Assembly: GCA_965267485.1 (NCBI GenBank)
Contig: OZ254080.1
Span: forward strand, 310,001 to 374,000
DNA: 64,000 nucleotides
Reading direction: 5' to 3'
Source of the DNA: JANQJA01 sp965267485
GTDB lineage: Bacteria > Pseudomonadota > Gammaproteobacteria > Pseudomonadales > Azotimanducaceae
Below are positions 35,417-44,483 of the stretch, in pieces (position 1 is the stretch's first letter; the number at the start of each line of letters is the position of its first letter). A program made the position numbers and the translations under genes. The notes under the pieces are model-generated. The model saw only the letters and a list, made by a program, of their open reading frames with translations, did no database searches and was not told where the DNA came from.

Positions 35417-35668
35417 ATGGCGCTACGTACTGCAAAGGACTTCACTGGGCAACGGTTGCAGGTCGAGGGCTCGCACTGTGGCGGTTGTGTAAAGAAAATT
35501 GAGCAGGCTTTGTGCACGGTTCCTGGCGTCGTTCAAGCGAATATGGATCTGGCGACGGGTATTGCAGTGGTCTTTGGCGACGTTGACGCCAACGACCTGA
35601 TCGAGGCTTTGAGGCGAGCGGGTTACACGGCTACTCGCGCCCATCGAAACCAAAGGATGTCGTCATGA
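35417..35668 (+). CDS. copZ: CopZ-like heavy-metal-associated domain protein
   Basis: An 83-residue cytosolic metallochaperone of the HMA fold. The metal site reads GSHCGGCVKKIEQAL, a variant of GMTCxxC where the Met is replaced by Ser and a His stands next to the first Cys. GVVQANMDLATGIAVVFG and LIEALRRAGYTAT complete the ferredoxin-like fold. It probably delivers Cu(I) to the ATPase whose start overlaps its stop by 4 bp. The ribosome site AAGGAGG is strong. Confidence 0.85.
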   Translation: MALRTAKDFTGQRLQVEGSHCGGCVKKIEQALCTVPGVVQANMDLATGIAVVFGDVDANDLIEALRRAGYTATRAHRNQRMSS

Positions 35669-38004
35669 GTTCAAGCGCATCGGAAGAAGGGGCTGTGTAC
35701 GTTTGCCCAATGCACCCGGAGGTTCGCTCGGAGCAGCCTGGCGATTGCCCGAAATGCGGCATGCATCTGGTAAGTGAGGATGAGGCCCACAATCATAATC
35801 ACGCCCACGGCGAGCACTCGCAGGCACACATCGACGCTGAGAGTGAAGGCAAATACGACAAGGTACCCGAGGGATACACGGGCGCTGTTTATACGTGCCC
35901 CATGCACCCGCAAGTGCGTCAGCCTGAAGCGGGGTCCTGTCCGCTTTGCGGAATGGGGCTCGAACTGGAATCTGCTGCAATGGCAGCGAATGAACCGAAC
36001 CCGGAGCTTGTGGATTTCACGCGTCGTCTCTACGTTGGCGCGGTTTTGACCATTCCCTTGCTCGTTTTGACGATGAGTCCCTTTGTGGGTCTGCCGCAGA
36101 TCCGTGAATTTTTTGGCGAACATACTTCGATGTGGATCGAGGTGGTACTCGCTTCGCCGGTGATTCTATGGTCCGGCTGGCCATTTTTTGTGCGCGGCTG
36201 GTATTCATTCCGAACCCTGAATCTCAATATGTTTTCCCTGATCAGCATGGGAGTGGCCGCCGCCTTTCTGTTTTCGATGGTGGCGACGATTGCGCCGGGG
36301 GTATTCCCGGAGGGCTTTCGCGACCCTGATACCGCGATTGTTGGTGTCTACTTCGAGGCGGCGGCCGTTATCGTCACGCTGGTGCTTTTGGGCCAGGTGA
36401 TGGAACTGCGAGCTCGCGAAGGCACCGGCAAGGCGATACGTGCGCTGCTTGATCTTGCGGCCAAAACGGCGCGAGTCCTCAGAGAGGATGGCAGTGAACA
36501 GGAAATCCCGCTGGATGAGGTACAGGTTGGCGATCGGCTACGCGTGCGGCCAGGTGACAAGGTGCCCGTCGACGGCGTGGTTGTTGATGGTCGCTCTTCT
36601 GTCGATGAGAGCATGATTTCGGGGGAGCCGGTACCGATCGAGAAGACTGAAGGCGACAAGCTGACAGGCGCTACGATTAATGGCACCGGTAGTCTCGTGA
36701 TGGAGGCGACGCGTGTTGGGGCCGATACCATGTTGTCGCAGATTGTCGATATGGTCGCTGCCGCGCAGCGTTCGCGTGCGCCGATCCAGAAGTGGGCGGA
36801 TATGGTCGCGGGAAAATTCGTGCCAGCCGTCATTGGTATCGCAATTGTTTCTTTCATTTCCTGGGCTATCTGGGGTCCCGCGCCGGCCCTTTCCTACGCA
36901 CTCGTCTCCGCCGTGGCTGTCCTCATTATCGCGTGCCCCTGTGCGCTTGGCCTTGCGACACCAATGTCGATTATGACGGCAACAGGACGCGGCGCCCAGA
37001 TAGGGGTCTTGATCAAGAATGCGGAAGCGCTCGAGCGCTTTGAGAAGGTCGACACATTGTTGGTCGACAAGACGGGCACACTGACGGAGGGCAAGCCCAG
37101 ACTGGTTGCAGTGCTGCCGGAAGCAGGACATGACGAGGACGAGGTGCTGCGTCTTGCTGCGACGCTGGAGAAGGGCTCGGAGCACCCGCTCGCGGAAGCG
37201 ATCGTGCGCGGCGCCGAGGAGCGGGATGTTCCCCTGAGTACTGCCTCGGACTTCGAGGCGGTTACCGGCAAGGGCGTCAAGGGTGTGGTCGATGGCAAGT
37301 CTGTCGCGCTCGGCAATCTGAAAATGATGGAGGAACTTGGGCTGAATGGAGGGGCGATCGACGATACTGCAAACGCCCGTCGGGACGAAGGAGAGACCGT
37401 GATGTTCGTCGTGCTTGACGGCGCAATCGCCGGGCTTGTCTCAGTGGCAGATCCCGTCAAGGAGACGACGCCCGCTGCCTTAAAAGCACTGCATGAGCTG
37501 GGTTTTCATATCATTATGGCGACCGGCGACAACAGACGCACGGCGCGGGCGGTCGCCGGCCGACTGGGTATAGATGAAATCCGCGCCGAGGTTTTGCCTG
37601 AGGATAAAGCGCGCATCATTGAGCAGCTACAGGCAAAGGGGCACCGGGTTGCAATGGCGGGCGACGGCGTGAACGACGCACCGGCGCTTGCGCAGGCTGA
37701 TGTGGGCATTGCGATGGGCACCGGTGCCGATGTGGCGATCGAGAGCGCAGGCTTTACCCTCGTTAAAGGAGATCTGGATGGTATCGTGCGGGCGCGTCGC
37801 CTGGCACATGCGACGATGCGCAACATTCGGCAAAACCTCTTCTTTGCGATGGTCTACAACAGCGCCGGTGTGCCTGTTGCTGCCGGCATCCTTTATCCGT
37901 TTCTTGGAATTTTGATCGGTCCGATTTTCGCGGCTTTCGCGATGAGCGCGTCATCGCTGTCAGTCGTTTTGAATGCGCTGCGCTTGCGTCGGGCGCGGAT
38001 ATGA
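35665..38004 (+). CDS. Cu(I)/Ag(I) P1B-type ATPase
   Basis: A 779-residue copper exporter of the CopA/CopF group. Instead of HMA domains the N-terminus has two cysteine-rich heavy-metal-binding modules (YVCPMHPEV...CPKCGM at 12-33 and YTCPMHPQV...CPLCGM at 76-97) separated by a His-rich linker. The core has the TGE loop as SGEP, the ion-binding ACPCALGLATP, the phosphorylation site DKTGTLTEG, the HP motif SEHPLAEAI and the hinge GDGVNDAPAL. All catalytic residues are present. It overlaps copZ by 4 bp. Confidence 0.96.
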   Translation: MSSSASEEGAVYVCPMHPEVRSEQPGDCPKCGMHLVSEDEAHNHNHAHGEHSQAHIDAESEGKYDKVPEGYTGAVYTCPMHPQVRQPEAGSCPLCGMGLELESAAMAANEPNPELVDFTRRLYVGAVLTIPLLVLTMSPFVGLPQIREFFGEHTSMWIEVVLASPVILWSGWPFFVRGWYSFRTLNLNMFSLISMGVAAAFLFSMVATIAPGVFPEGFRDPDTAIVGVYFEAAAVIVTLVLLGQVMELRAREGTGKAIRALLDLAAKTARVLREDGSEQEIPLDEVQVGDRLRVRPGDKVPVDGVVVDGRSSVDESMISGEPVPIEKTEGDKLTGATINGTGSLVMEATRVGADTMLSQIVDMVAAAQRSRAPIQKWADMVAGKFVPAVIGIAIVSFISWAIWGPAPALSYALVSAVAVLIIACPCALGLATPMSIMTATGRGAQIGVLIKNAEALERFEKVDTLLVDKTGTLTEGKPRLVAVLPEAGHDEDEVLRLAATLEKGSEHPLAEAIVRGAEERDVPLSTASDFEAVTGKGVKGVVDGKSVALGNLKMMEELGLNGGAIDDTANARRDEGETVMFVVLDGAIAGLVSVADPVKETTPAALKALHELGFHIIMATGDNRRTARAVAGRLGIDEIRAEVLPEDKARIIEQLQAKGHRVAMAGDGVNDAPALAQADVGIAMGTGADVAIESAGFTLVKGDLDGIVRARRLAHATMRNIRQNLFFAMVYNSAGVPVAAGILYPFLGILIGPIFAAFAMSASSLSVVLNALRLRRARI

Positions 38005-38049
38005 CGGCTGCCTCGTCACACGACGACTCCTGAAAACGTGAGGTAAGAC

Positions 38050-38313
38050 ATGGCTACTGATAAGTCTTCATTCTGGTTGACGCCTAAAGGGTTCGCTGCA
38101 TTGGGACTGATTTTTGCCGCAAGCTACTTTCTGCTGATTGAGCACCGCGAACATGTTTTTCCGTTCCTCCCGTTCCTGATTTTTCTGCTTTGCCCCTTTA
38201 TGCATTTTTTTATGCATGGCGGGCATGGGGGTCATGACGGTCATGACCAGCAAGGCGGAGAGTCGGACCATCAGCAGCACCCGGTAGCCGGCCACAACGA
38301 AAAGGAAAGATGA
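38050..38313 (+). CDS. DUF2933 family small membrane protein
   Basis: An 87-residue protein with two hydrophobic segments (FAALGLIFAASYFLLIEH and FPFLPFLIFLLCPFMHFFMH) and a His/Gly-rich tail (GGHGGHDGHDQQGG). This is the DUF2933 pattern, found next to copper ATPases in many resistance islands. The tail and membrane Cys/His/Met could bind metal. Function is not established. It lies 3 bp before the methyltransferase-like gene. Confidence 0.88.
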   Translation: MATDKSSFWLTPKGFAALGLIFAASYFLLIEHREHVFPFLPFLIFLLCPFMHFFMHGGHGGHDGHDQQGGESDHQQHPVAGHNEKER

Positions 38314-38316
38314 ATT

Positions 38317-38970
38317 ATGCACGGTGACTCTGCCTATGGCCTCTGGACACTGGTCATACTGAATTCCTCGATCTTTATCTTTTTTGCGTTCAGCTTTACC
38401 AAACCAAAATCGACAACTGACTGGCGAAGTTTTGGCGCGTTTTCGGCGTTTGTAATTGCCCTCTTTACTGAAATGTATGGCTTTCCACTTACCATCTATT
38501 TCCTTTCCGGCTGGCTGGCGGAGAGATATCCGGATATTGATTTTTTGGCTCATGAAAACGGCCATCTGCTCCATACGCTGCTCGGATTTGAGGGCAACCC
38601 GCATTTCGATCCGTTACATATCGCCAGCAACGTGCTCATCGTGTTGGGATTTTTCTTGCTCGCTTCTGCATGGAATGTGCTGCACAGGGCGCAACAGACC
38701 CGTTCGCTGGCAATCACTGGTTGGTATGCGCGTTGCCGTCACCCACAGTATGTCGCCTTCATCCTGATCATGTTCGGGTTCCTGTTGCAGTGGCCAACCC
38801 TTCCAACGGTAGTGATGTTTCCCATTCTGGTGGTCGTATACGTTCGCTTGGCGAAGCGTGAAGAGCGCGTGGCGCTGGAAGAATTCGGCGATGAGTATCG
38901 TCGCTACATGAAGGAAACGCCGGCGTGGATTCCGAAGCTGAACGCCGGCTCGTCGCTACAGACTTCTTGA
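38317..38970 (+). CDS. Isoprenylcysteine carboxyl methyltransferase-like membrane protein
   Basis: A 217-residue membrane protein of the ICMT/PEMT group. The SAM-binding C-terminal region reads GWYARCRHPQYVAFILIMFGF and ends KREERVALEEFGDEYRRYMKETP, which is diagnostic. Five helices are predicted. Bacterial members probably methylate lipids or small molecules. Copper islands often carry this gene after DUF2933, with no known reason. The ATG at 38317 follows the AAAGGAAAGA site that overlaps the DUF2933 stop. Confidence 0.88.
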   Translation: MHGDSAYGLWTLVILNSSIFIFFAFSFTKPKSTTDWRSFGAFSAFVIALFTEMYGFPLTIYFLSGWLAERYPDIDFLAHENGHLLHTLLGFEGNPHFDPLHIASNVLIVLGFFLLASAWNVLHRAQQTRSLAITGWYARCRHPQYVAFILIMFGFLLQWPTLPTVVMFPILVVVYVRLAKREERVALEEFGDEYRRYMKETPAWIPKLNAGSSLQTS

Positions 38971-38992
38971 AAAAGCTAAAGGACCAGACCTC

Positions 38993-40339
38993 TTGAGCGA
39001 ACCAGACCGCACGACCCGATACGATGAAGGCAGCCTGACGTTAGCAGGCACGGTGATGCTTGGCACGGGCGTTATGATTGGTGCCGGGATATTCGCGCTA
39101 ACCGGGCAAATGGCGCAAATGACGGGCGTGTTGTTCCCGCTTGCCTTCCTGGCTGCCGCGATCGTTGTGGCGTTCAGTGCTTACTCGTACGTCAAGATCT
39201 CAAATGCCTACCCATCGGCGGGCGGCATCGGCATGTATCTTTACAAGGCCTATGGTGACCGGTTGCCAACGGCGTTCAACGCCCTGTTGATGTACTTCTC
39301 AATGGTCATTGCCCAGAGTTTTCTGGCGCGCACATTTGGCGCTTACACGATGCAGCTCTTTGGCGGTGACGAAACCGGGCGGATGGTGCCTGCGCTGGGC
39401 GTTGCCCTGATCCTGTCGGCGTTCGTCCTCAACCTCCTGGGCAATCGCTTGATTCAGGGTGTTGCAGGTTTCATCGGTTTGTTGAAGATTGGCGGCATAC
39501 TGGTTTTTGGCGTTGTAGGCGTCTCACTGGCCGACAGCCTCGCGGTTGATTTTGGCAATGTAAGGGAGACTGGCTCGATTAGCAGTTTCCTCGGCGCGAC
39601 AGCGCTGGGTATCCTCGCTTTCAAGGGCTTCACCACAATCACCAACAGTGGCTCTGAGGTCATCGAACCGCGCCGCAATATTGGTCGGGCGATTGTGATC
39701 TCTATTGCGGCTTGCGTGGTGATCTATTTGTTGGTCGGTTTTGCTGTAGCCAGTAACCTTTCGCTTAGCGAGATTGTCGAAACGCGTGACTATTCGCTAG
39801 CGGCTGCTGCGCGGCCGGCGCTTGGTGACTACGGCGTCTGGTTCACGATTGCGATTGCCATGCTGGCGACATCGGGTGGCATTCTTGCCAGCATTTTTGC
39901 GGTCTCCCGAATGTTGGCCATGCTGGCAGAGATGAAGTTGGTACCTCATCGTCACTTCGGCATGCCGGGCAGTATCCAAAAGCACACGCTGGTGTACACG
40001 GTGGTACTTGGCCTGGTTCTGACGGCGTTCTTTGACCTTTCCCGAATTGCGGCGCTTGGCATCGTTTTCTACCTGGTAATGGATATTGCGATTCACTGGG
40101 GGGTGCTTCGTTACCTGTTGGACGATGTTAAAGCCACGCGCTGGATTCCTGTCACCGCGATTGTTCTGGACCTGCTCGTGCTGAGCGGATTCATTTGGGT
40201 GAAGCTGAATTCAGATCCATTCGTCATCGGGGTGGCCGTCGCCACGATGATCGTGATTGCAGTTAGTGAGCAGATTTTTCTGAACTCGAGAGCTAAAGAA
40301 GCAAGTGACGGTTCTGGCCACGCTCATCATGACGATTAG
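38993..40339 (+). CDS. APC-family amino-acid permease-like transporter
   Basis: A 448-residue transporter with 12 predicted helices. The first helix carries the unwound substrate motif GAGIFALTG, and the family phrases SAYSYVKISNAYPSAGG and ILAFKGFTTITNSGSEVIEP are present, as in cationic amino-acid and YhdG-type permeases. The start is a TTG at 38993 with AAAGGA 7-8 bp before it. The short His-rich end (GSGHAHHDD) is unusual and fits a metal context. The substrate is unknown. Confidence 0.85.
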   Translation: MSEPDRTTRYDEGSLTLAGTVMLGTGVMIGAGIFALTGQMAQMTGVLFPLAFLAAAIVVAFSAYSYVKISNAYPSAGGIGMYLYKAYGDRLPTAFNALLMYFSMVIAQSFLARTFGAYTMQLFGGDETGRMVPALGVALILSAFVLNLLGNRLIQGVAGFIGLLKIGGILVFGVVGVSLADSLAVDFGNVRETGSISSFLGATALGILAFKGFTTITNSGSEVIEPRRNIGRAIVISIAACVVIYLLVGFAVASNLSLSEIVETRDYSLAAAARPALGDYGVWFTIAIAMLATSGGILASIFAVSRMLAMLAEMKLVPHRHFGMPGSIQKHTLVYTVVLGLVLTAFFDLSRIAALGIVFYLVMDIAIHWGVLRYLLDDVKATRWIPVTAIVLDLLVLSGFIWVKLNSDPFVIGVAVATMIVIAVSEQIFLNSRAKEASDGSGHAHHDD

Positions 40340-40374
40340 ACGGGTGCGGATTTTTCTTAAAGAGGATCTCAGCG

Positions 40375-40833
40375 ATGCAAGTTGAAACGCTAAAAGATGT
40401 ACTGCACTGGACTCGAGAGTTTCATGAGCACCTGAACCAGTGTCTTTCTCACTGTGCAGACCGAAATAGTGATGAGCGTGCCCGGATGATGCTGACCTAC
40501 CTGTCCGATCATGAGAAGGCTCTGACCAAAGTCGTAAGAGGGTTCGAGTCGTCCGGTGACGAGCATGCATTGAATACCTGGTGCTACGAATTTGTGGCAA
40601 AGCATCCCATCGTTCAGCATGCCTATTGCGATGCGCCATTCTCTGAGTTCGATGCCGGGCAGATCATGGAGGTCATAGTCGATCAGCATCAGCAAGTGAT
40701 TGAGCTTTATCGCTATCTCGCCTCGAGAGTGGATATTCCGTCTGCTCAAGAACTTATGGAATCGCTGCACTCGCTAGAGGAGCACGAGATGATGCGCATG
40801 TCGCAGTCTGCTAACCGCTTTTCAGACCTTTAG
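40375..40833 (+). CDS. Small helical His/Glu-rich protein, possibly ferritin-like
   Basis: A 152-residue soluble protein with no signal peptide. It appears to be an all-helical bundle in which His and Glu recur at metal-ligand spacing: TREFHEHL, LSDHEKAL, VDQHQQVIELYRYL and SLEEHEMMRMSQ. This pattern suggests a ferritin-like or haemerythrin-like metal centre, which is inference from spacing only. I do not recognise a named family. AAGAGG lies upstream of the ATG. It stands between the APC permease and DUF5676. Confidence 0.7.
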   Translation: MQVETLKDVLHWTREFHEHLNQCLSHCADRNSDERARMMLTYLSDHEKALTKVVRGFESSGDEHALNTWCYEFVAKHPIVQHAYCDAPFSEFDAGQIMEVIVDQHQQVIELYRYLASRVDIPSAQELMESLHSLEEHEMMRMSQSANRFSDL

Positions 40834-40881
40834 CGGAATCGTTTCAAGACAGTACTGAAACCAAAATGACAGGGGAACAAT

Positions 40882-41136
40882 ATGAAACTTGACGCTTTAA
40901 AGCTCGGCCTGGCTACCGCGATTACGGTAGCTATCATATGGTTGGCCTGTAGTCTGCTCGTGATGTTGATGCCTTCGATGATGTTGTCGCTTTCTGGCGA
41001 TATGCTTCATATGCAGCTGTCGCATATGGGTTGGCATCTGACGCTGCTCGGTGTCGTCAAAGGCTTGATTGCGTGGTCGATCTCGGCGGGTTTCACTGGC
41101 TGGCTTTTGGCAACCATCTATAATCGTTTGATCTAG
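40882..41136 (+). CDS. DUF5676 family membrane protein
   Basis: An 84-residue protein with two transmembrane helices: LGLATAITVAIIWLACSLLVMLMPSMM and LLGVVKGLIAWSISAGFTGWLLATIYNRLI. The ending GWLLATIYNRL and the middle HMQLSHMGWHLT match DUF5676, a family often found in copper and mercury resistance islands. Met and His in the loop between the helices could bind metal. Function is unknown. AGGGGAAC precedes the ATG. Confidence 0.85.
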   Translation: MKLDALKLGLATAITVAIIWLACSLLVMLMPSMMLSLSGDMLHMQLSHMGWHLTLLGVVKGLIAWSISAGFTGWLLATIYNRLI

Positions 41137-41170
41137 CCTTCCGCCCTTCAAACTGCCATCGCGATCATCA

Positions 41171-42373
41171 TCAGGTTATAAATAGCGGCAACAGCAGGCC
41201 GACGATAATCCAGCATGCCGCAAGACAGGCCAGCGCAAACAGAATTCGCTCGCTGAGCGCGTTGCTACCGCCAGGCAGCCCCTTGGTGCGCCAATGCCAC
41301 ATCAGAAACGCAACGCTGGCGACGGTGAATGCTAGATTCAGGGCCATCGTGTAGTCCACCGCGAAATACTCACGTTCCACAACGCTTTGACTCGCCCCCG
41401 TGGGCAGCAAGTCGAAAAAGGCGAGGCCAAAGTGCATGAGTAGCGCGCTGGCCACCAGAATAAAAAGGAAGACGGCCAGAATGTAGAGCGCCATCCGCCA
41501 ACCGTAGTACTGCGCCTGAATTCGAAGCACTGGCAGTACGACAAGATCGCTGAAGATAAATGCCATGACGCCCGCGAAGCTGACGCCATTGTCGTAGAGT
41601 ACCGCGGCGAGCGGAATGTTGCCCATCGAGCCGATAAAGGTGAAGAAGGCCGCGACGGGACCCACAAGCGCCTGCAGAAACAGTTCCCAGAAAGTGGGGT
41701 CGGCTTTGCCGGCACCGACAAAAAGCGCCTCAAAAAAAGAACGCGGCACGAAGGCAGCGATGATGCCGGCGACAGTGAATCCAATCGCGACATCCTTCCA
41801 GACCATATGCCATTCCATGACGTATCGGCTGGCGACCTGTTGCCATCCCTCGCGCGAGAGAATCAGGTCTCGCCAGTCTGCGCTGTCTTCTTCGTCGTCA
41901 GACTGTTCGGCAGATCGAGCGTTGTCCCGCGCTTCCTGTTCCAGTTTCCGGGGTAGCGTTGCGCGAATGACGACCCACATCAGCAAGATGAGTAAAACGC
42001 CGCCGACGTATTCGCCAACGACAAACTGCCATCCCAGAAAGATGCCGATGACGATACCGAGTTCAATGACGAGATTGGTTGAAGCGAGCAGGAACGCCAG
42101 CGACGGGACGAGGCCAGCACCTTTTGCGAACAGCGATCGGGTTGTTGCCAGTGCCGCAAACGAGCATGAACTGGAGATAAAGCCGAACAAAGTACCGAGC
42201 CCAACGCTTTTCGCGCCAGAGTCGCCCATGGTTTGCTGCATCTGCTTGCGGCCGACAAACACTTGAATCATGCTTGAGAGCAAATAGCCAAGCCCGAAGG
42301 CCCAGAAGGCCATCCAGAACAGGCCGACAGTTGTGGTTGCCGCCTGATTCCATGTGGTCAGGAATGCGTCCAT
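41171..42373 (-). CDS. Permease of the DUF318/SO_0444 type (probable Cu/Zn or metalloid efflux)
   Basis: A 400-residue inner-membrane protein with two blocks of about four to five helices joined by an acidic cytosolic loop (SAEQSDDEEDSADWRD, near residues 155-170). The repeats FGFISSSCSFAALATTRSLFAKG and GSMGNIPLAAVLYDNGVSFAGVMAF are the conserved family elements; the SSSCS Cys lies in the predicted pore. Relatives include ArsP and SO_0444 Cu/Zn exporters. ATG at 42373. It is transcribed away from the GDT1-like gene. Confidence 0.82.
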   Translation of the reverse strand: MDAFLTTWNQAATTTVGLFWMAFWAFGLGYLLSSMIQVFVGRKQMQQTMGDSGAKSVGLGTLFGFISSSCSFAALATTRSLFAKGAGLVPSLAFLLASTNLVIELGIVIGIFLGWQFVVGEYVGGVLLILLMWVVIRATLPRKLEQEARDNARSAEQSDDEEDSADWRDLILSREGWQQVASRYVMEWHMVWKDVAIGFTVAGIIAAFVPRSFFEALFVGAGKADPTFWELFLQALVGPVAAFFTFIGSMGNIPLAAVLYDNGVSFAGVMAFIFSDLVVLPVLRIQAQYYGWRMALYILAVFLFILVASALLMHFGLAFFDLLPTGASQSVVEREYFAVDYTMALNLAFTVASVAFLMWHWRTKGLPGGSNALSERILFALACLAACWIIVGLLLPLFIT

Positions 42374-42426
42374 GCAACGGAACGTAAACATTCGAGCGGC
42401 TATGGAGTCAAGTCAGATCGTACCTC

Positions 42427-42457
42427 TGGACTTTAGAGTTGCTTCAGGGATTATTGT
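42427..42457 (+). promoter_or_regulatory. MerR-type (ZntR/CadR-like) promoter, first copy
   Basis: TGGACT (42427-42432), 19-bp spacer TTAGAGTTGCTTCAGGGAT, TATTGT (42452-42457). The spacer length and the imperfect dyad resemble ZntR/PbrR/CadR targets such as the zntA promoter. It faces the GDT1-like gene 42 bp downstream. A near-identical site lies at 50277-50307. No ZntR-type regulator gene is present in the window. Confidence 0.72.
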
Positions 42458-42498
42458 CGTGACGAGAGGTTGCAAACCGGGATTGAGAGGACAGCGTT

Positions 42499-42783
42499 TT
42501 GGAATTCAAAGTATTCACAACAATTTTCGTTGCAGTTTTTATCGCGGAACTCGGCGATAAAACTCAGCTCGCGACCATGCTCTTCGCTTCCGACAAGGAC
42601 GTTAGCAAGCTGACGGTCTTTATCGCAGCGTCTGTCGCACTAATACTGGCCTCCGCGATGGGCGTGGCGATGGGGGCGCTTTTATCAGAATTCATTAACG
42701 AGAAGGTGCTCTCGTATATAGCGGGAGTGGGCTTCATCCTGATCGGTTCCTTCACGTTGTACCAGGCGACCTCTGGTGCGTAA
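42499..42783 (+). CDS. GDT1/TMEM165 (UPF0016) family protein, single-repeat form
   Basis: A 94-residue membrane protein with three helices and the family's signature ELGDKTQLATM, whose acidic residues bind Mn/Ca in larger homologues. Many bacterial members are single repeats that work as dimers. It may export Mn or another divalent metal. The start is a TTG at 42499, supported by AGAGGAC upstream and the family's usual N-terminus. A MerR-type promoter lies just upstream. Confidence 0.85.
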   Translation: MEFKVFTTIFVAVFIAELGDKTQLATMLFASDKDVSKLTVFIAASVALILASAMGVAMGALLSEFINEKVLSYIAGVGFILIGSFTLYQATSGA

Positions 42784-42825
42784 CCTATTCGTGACGAGGC
42801 TGTACTGGTGTTGTAGACTCGTGCT

Positions 42826-43155
42826 GTGAAGTCACTTGTCGTCATCGCTGTTCTCGCGCTCGTTGTCGCCCCTCTTGGCGGCACCCATCTGCATTTGTCG
42901 AATGAGGGCGGGTTTGCCGGCATCCACGATGTTCATGTTCATGACATCAACGTGCATGCTGATGAGACGGATTTGTCGTTGACTGACAGCACGGTAGCGA
43001 TGACGAAGGTTGTCGTGTTTGCAACGTTTTCTTTGTTGTTCTTCACGTTGGCCCTGAACGGCCAACATTTCTTTTCTTCGATCTATTCTGAACACAATCC
43101 AGACGATCCAATTGGCCTCAGGCCTCGTCTGCGCGCGCCACCGCAAAACCGTTAG
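42826..43155 (+). CDS. Small secreted/membrane protein ahead of czcC (CzcI-like position)
   Basis: A 109-residue protein starting at GTG 42826: a hydrophobic N-terminus (SLVVIAVLALVVAPLGG), a His/Asp-rich part (HDVHVHDINVHADE) and one further helix (VVVFATFSLLFFTLAL). In Cupriavidus and related systems czcI occupies the same place before czcCBA and has a regulatory role, so the position suggests CzcI. The sequence itself is not diagnostic. No clear ribosome site. Confidence 0.6.
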   Translation: MKSLVVIAVLALVVAPLGGTHLHLSNEGGFAGIHDVHVHDINVHADETDLSLTDSTVAMTKVVVFATFSLLFFTLALNGQHFFSSIYSEHNPDDPIGLRPRLRAPPQNR

Positions 43156-43211
43156 GTAACAAGACATCCTCGATACTCTCGAGGCTTGAAATCTTTCTAA
43201 CGGAGGTGCGT

Positions 43212-44483
43212 ATGCCCCTTGTTCTATCCTCATTTGCCGGGCTCTTGCTTTTGTTGTTGGCACTTTCGCCAGTGGCAGAAACAGTCAGTTTAAGTGATGC
43301 TCGTGCGTTAACGCTTGACGAGGCGATCCAGAAAACGCTGGAACAATCGCCTCGGCTGAAAGCCGCTGCCGGCTCCATTGATGCTGCCCGTGCGCTCGAG
43401 TCCCAGGCGGGCCTCGGGGAAAATCCGACCTTTTCTGCAACCGTCGAAGATGCACTCGGCACCGGAGAGGCGGCTGGCGTCGATGCCATGCAGACAACGC
43501 TCAGCCTCAACTTCGTGCTGGACAGCAAACTTGTTGATCAGCGATTGCTGAGGGCGGAGGCATCAACGGCCTACGCGTCTTCATCCGTGGCGCTTGAAAC
43601 GGTCGATGCGGCGGCGGAGACAGCTCGCAGGTTTATCAATGTGCTCGGCATTTCCGCCAGTCTCAAGCAGCGCCGCGAAGCACTCGCAATTGCACGCGAG
43701 ACACTGGAAGTTGTTTCACAAGGTGTCTCGGTCGGGCGGCTACATGGGGCTGACCTGCATCGTGCGGAGGCAGATAAATCTCGCGCCGAATTGGCTGTTG
43801 ACGATGGTGAACACGAACTTCGGGTCGCCAGGCATGCGCTGGCTGCTCGCTGGGGTTGGCGTCAGCCAGACTTTGTTCGCCTTGCCGGTTCGATTGAGCA
43901 GCTGCCAGAACCCCGGACCTTTGATTCCATTATCGAGGATTTCGAGCAGTCGCCGCTGCGACGAAAGTTTCTTACCGAGGAGCGCCTCGCTCACACCTCG
44001 CTTGAACTGGAACGCGCCCGGGCGCGACGACCCATCGAATATCAAGTCGGCGTCAGGCATCTCCGATCAACAAGCGATTTGGCGCTCGTCGCAGGTATTT
44101 CCGTTCCACTGACATGGCGCAACCGCAATGAAGGGAACATACGGGCGAAGGAGGTCGAGATCGAAACCCTTGCCGCACAACAGGCCGCCGTTGAAATAGA
44201 CCTTCACGCAAGTCTCTTTGAACTTTACGAGGGCCTGGAGCATAGCCTCCACGAATCAAACGTGCTTCGTGAAGCCGTCATCCCGCAATTGGAGAAAGCC
44301 TTGCAGCAAACACGCGAGGCCTATCGGTTGGGCCGCTACGGTTTTCAGGAACTTCAGAGTGTGCAACGGGAATTGCTGTCCATGCGGCAGCGTCTGATTT
44401 CGACAAACATTGAAGCCCAGCTGCGATCGATCGAGATCGAACGGCTGACAGGCACCGCGGTACAAAGGAGTGATCACAAATGA
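43212..44483 (+). CDS. czcC: Outer-membrane efflux channel CzcC
   Basis: A 423-residue TolC-family channel with a signal peptide (LVLSSFAGLLLLLLALSPVAETVS) and two long helical repeats. It begins LTLDEAIQKTLEQSPRLKAA, the usual OEP opening, and ends EAYRLGRYGFQELQSVQRELLSMRQRLI. It forms the outer-membrane exit of the CzcCBA Co/Zn/Cd pump. The ATG at 43212 has GGAGG 5 bp before it. It overlaps czcB by 4 bp. Confidence 0.93.
   Translation: MPLVLSSFAGLLLLLLALSPVAETVSLSDARALTLDEAIQKTLEQSPRLKAAAGSIDAARALESQAGLGENPTFSATVEDALGTGEAAGVDAMQTTLSLNFVLDSKLVDQRLLRAEASTAYASSSVALETVDAAAETARRFINVLGISASLKQRREALAIARETLEVVSQGVSVGRLHGADLHRAEADKSRAELAVDDGEHELRVARHALAARWGWRQPDFVRLAGSIEQLPEPRTFDSIIEDFEQSPLRRKFLTEERLAHTSLELERARARRPIEYQVGVRHLRSTSDLALVAGISVPLTWRNRNEGNIRAKEVEIETLAAQQAAVEIDLHASLFELYEGLEHSLHESNVLREAVIPQLEKALQQTREAYRLGRYGFQELQSVQRELLSMRQRLISTNIEAQLRSIEIERLTGTAVQRSDHK

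Noticed and set aside
40841..40861. Inverted repeat GTTTCA/TGAAAC before DUF5676
   Set aside because: The arms are only 6 bp, with no matching copy or promoter nearby, so chance is likely.
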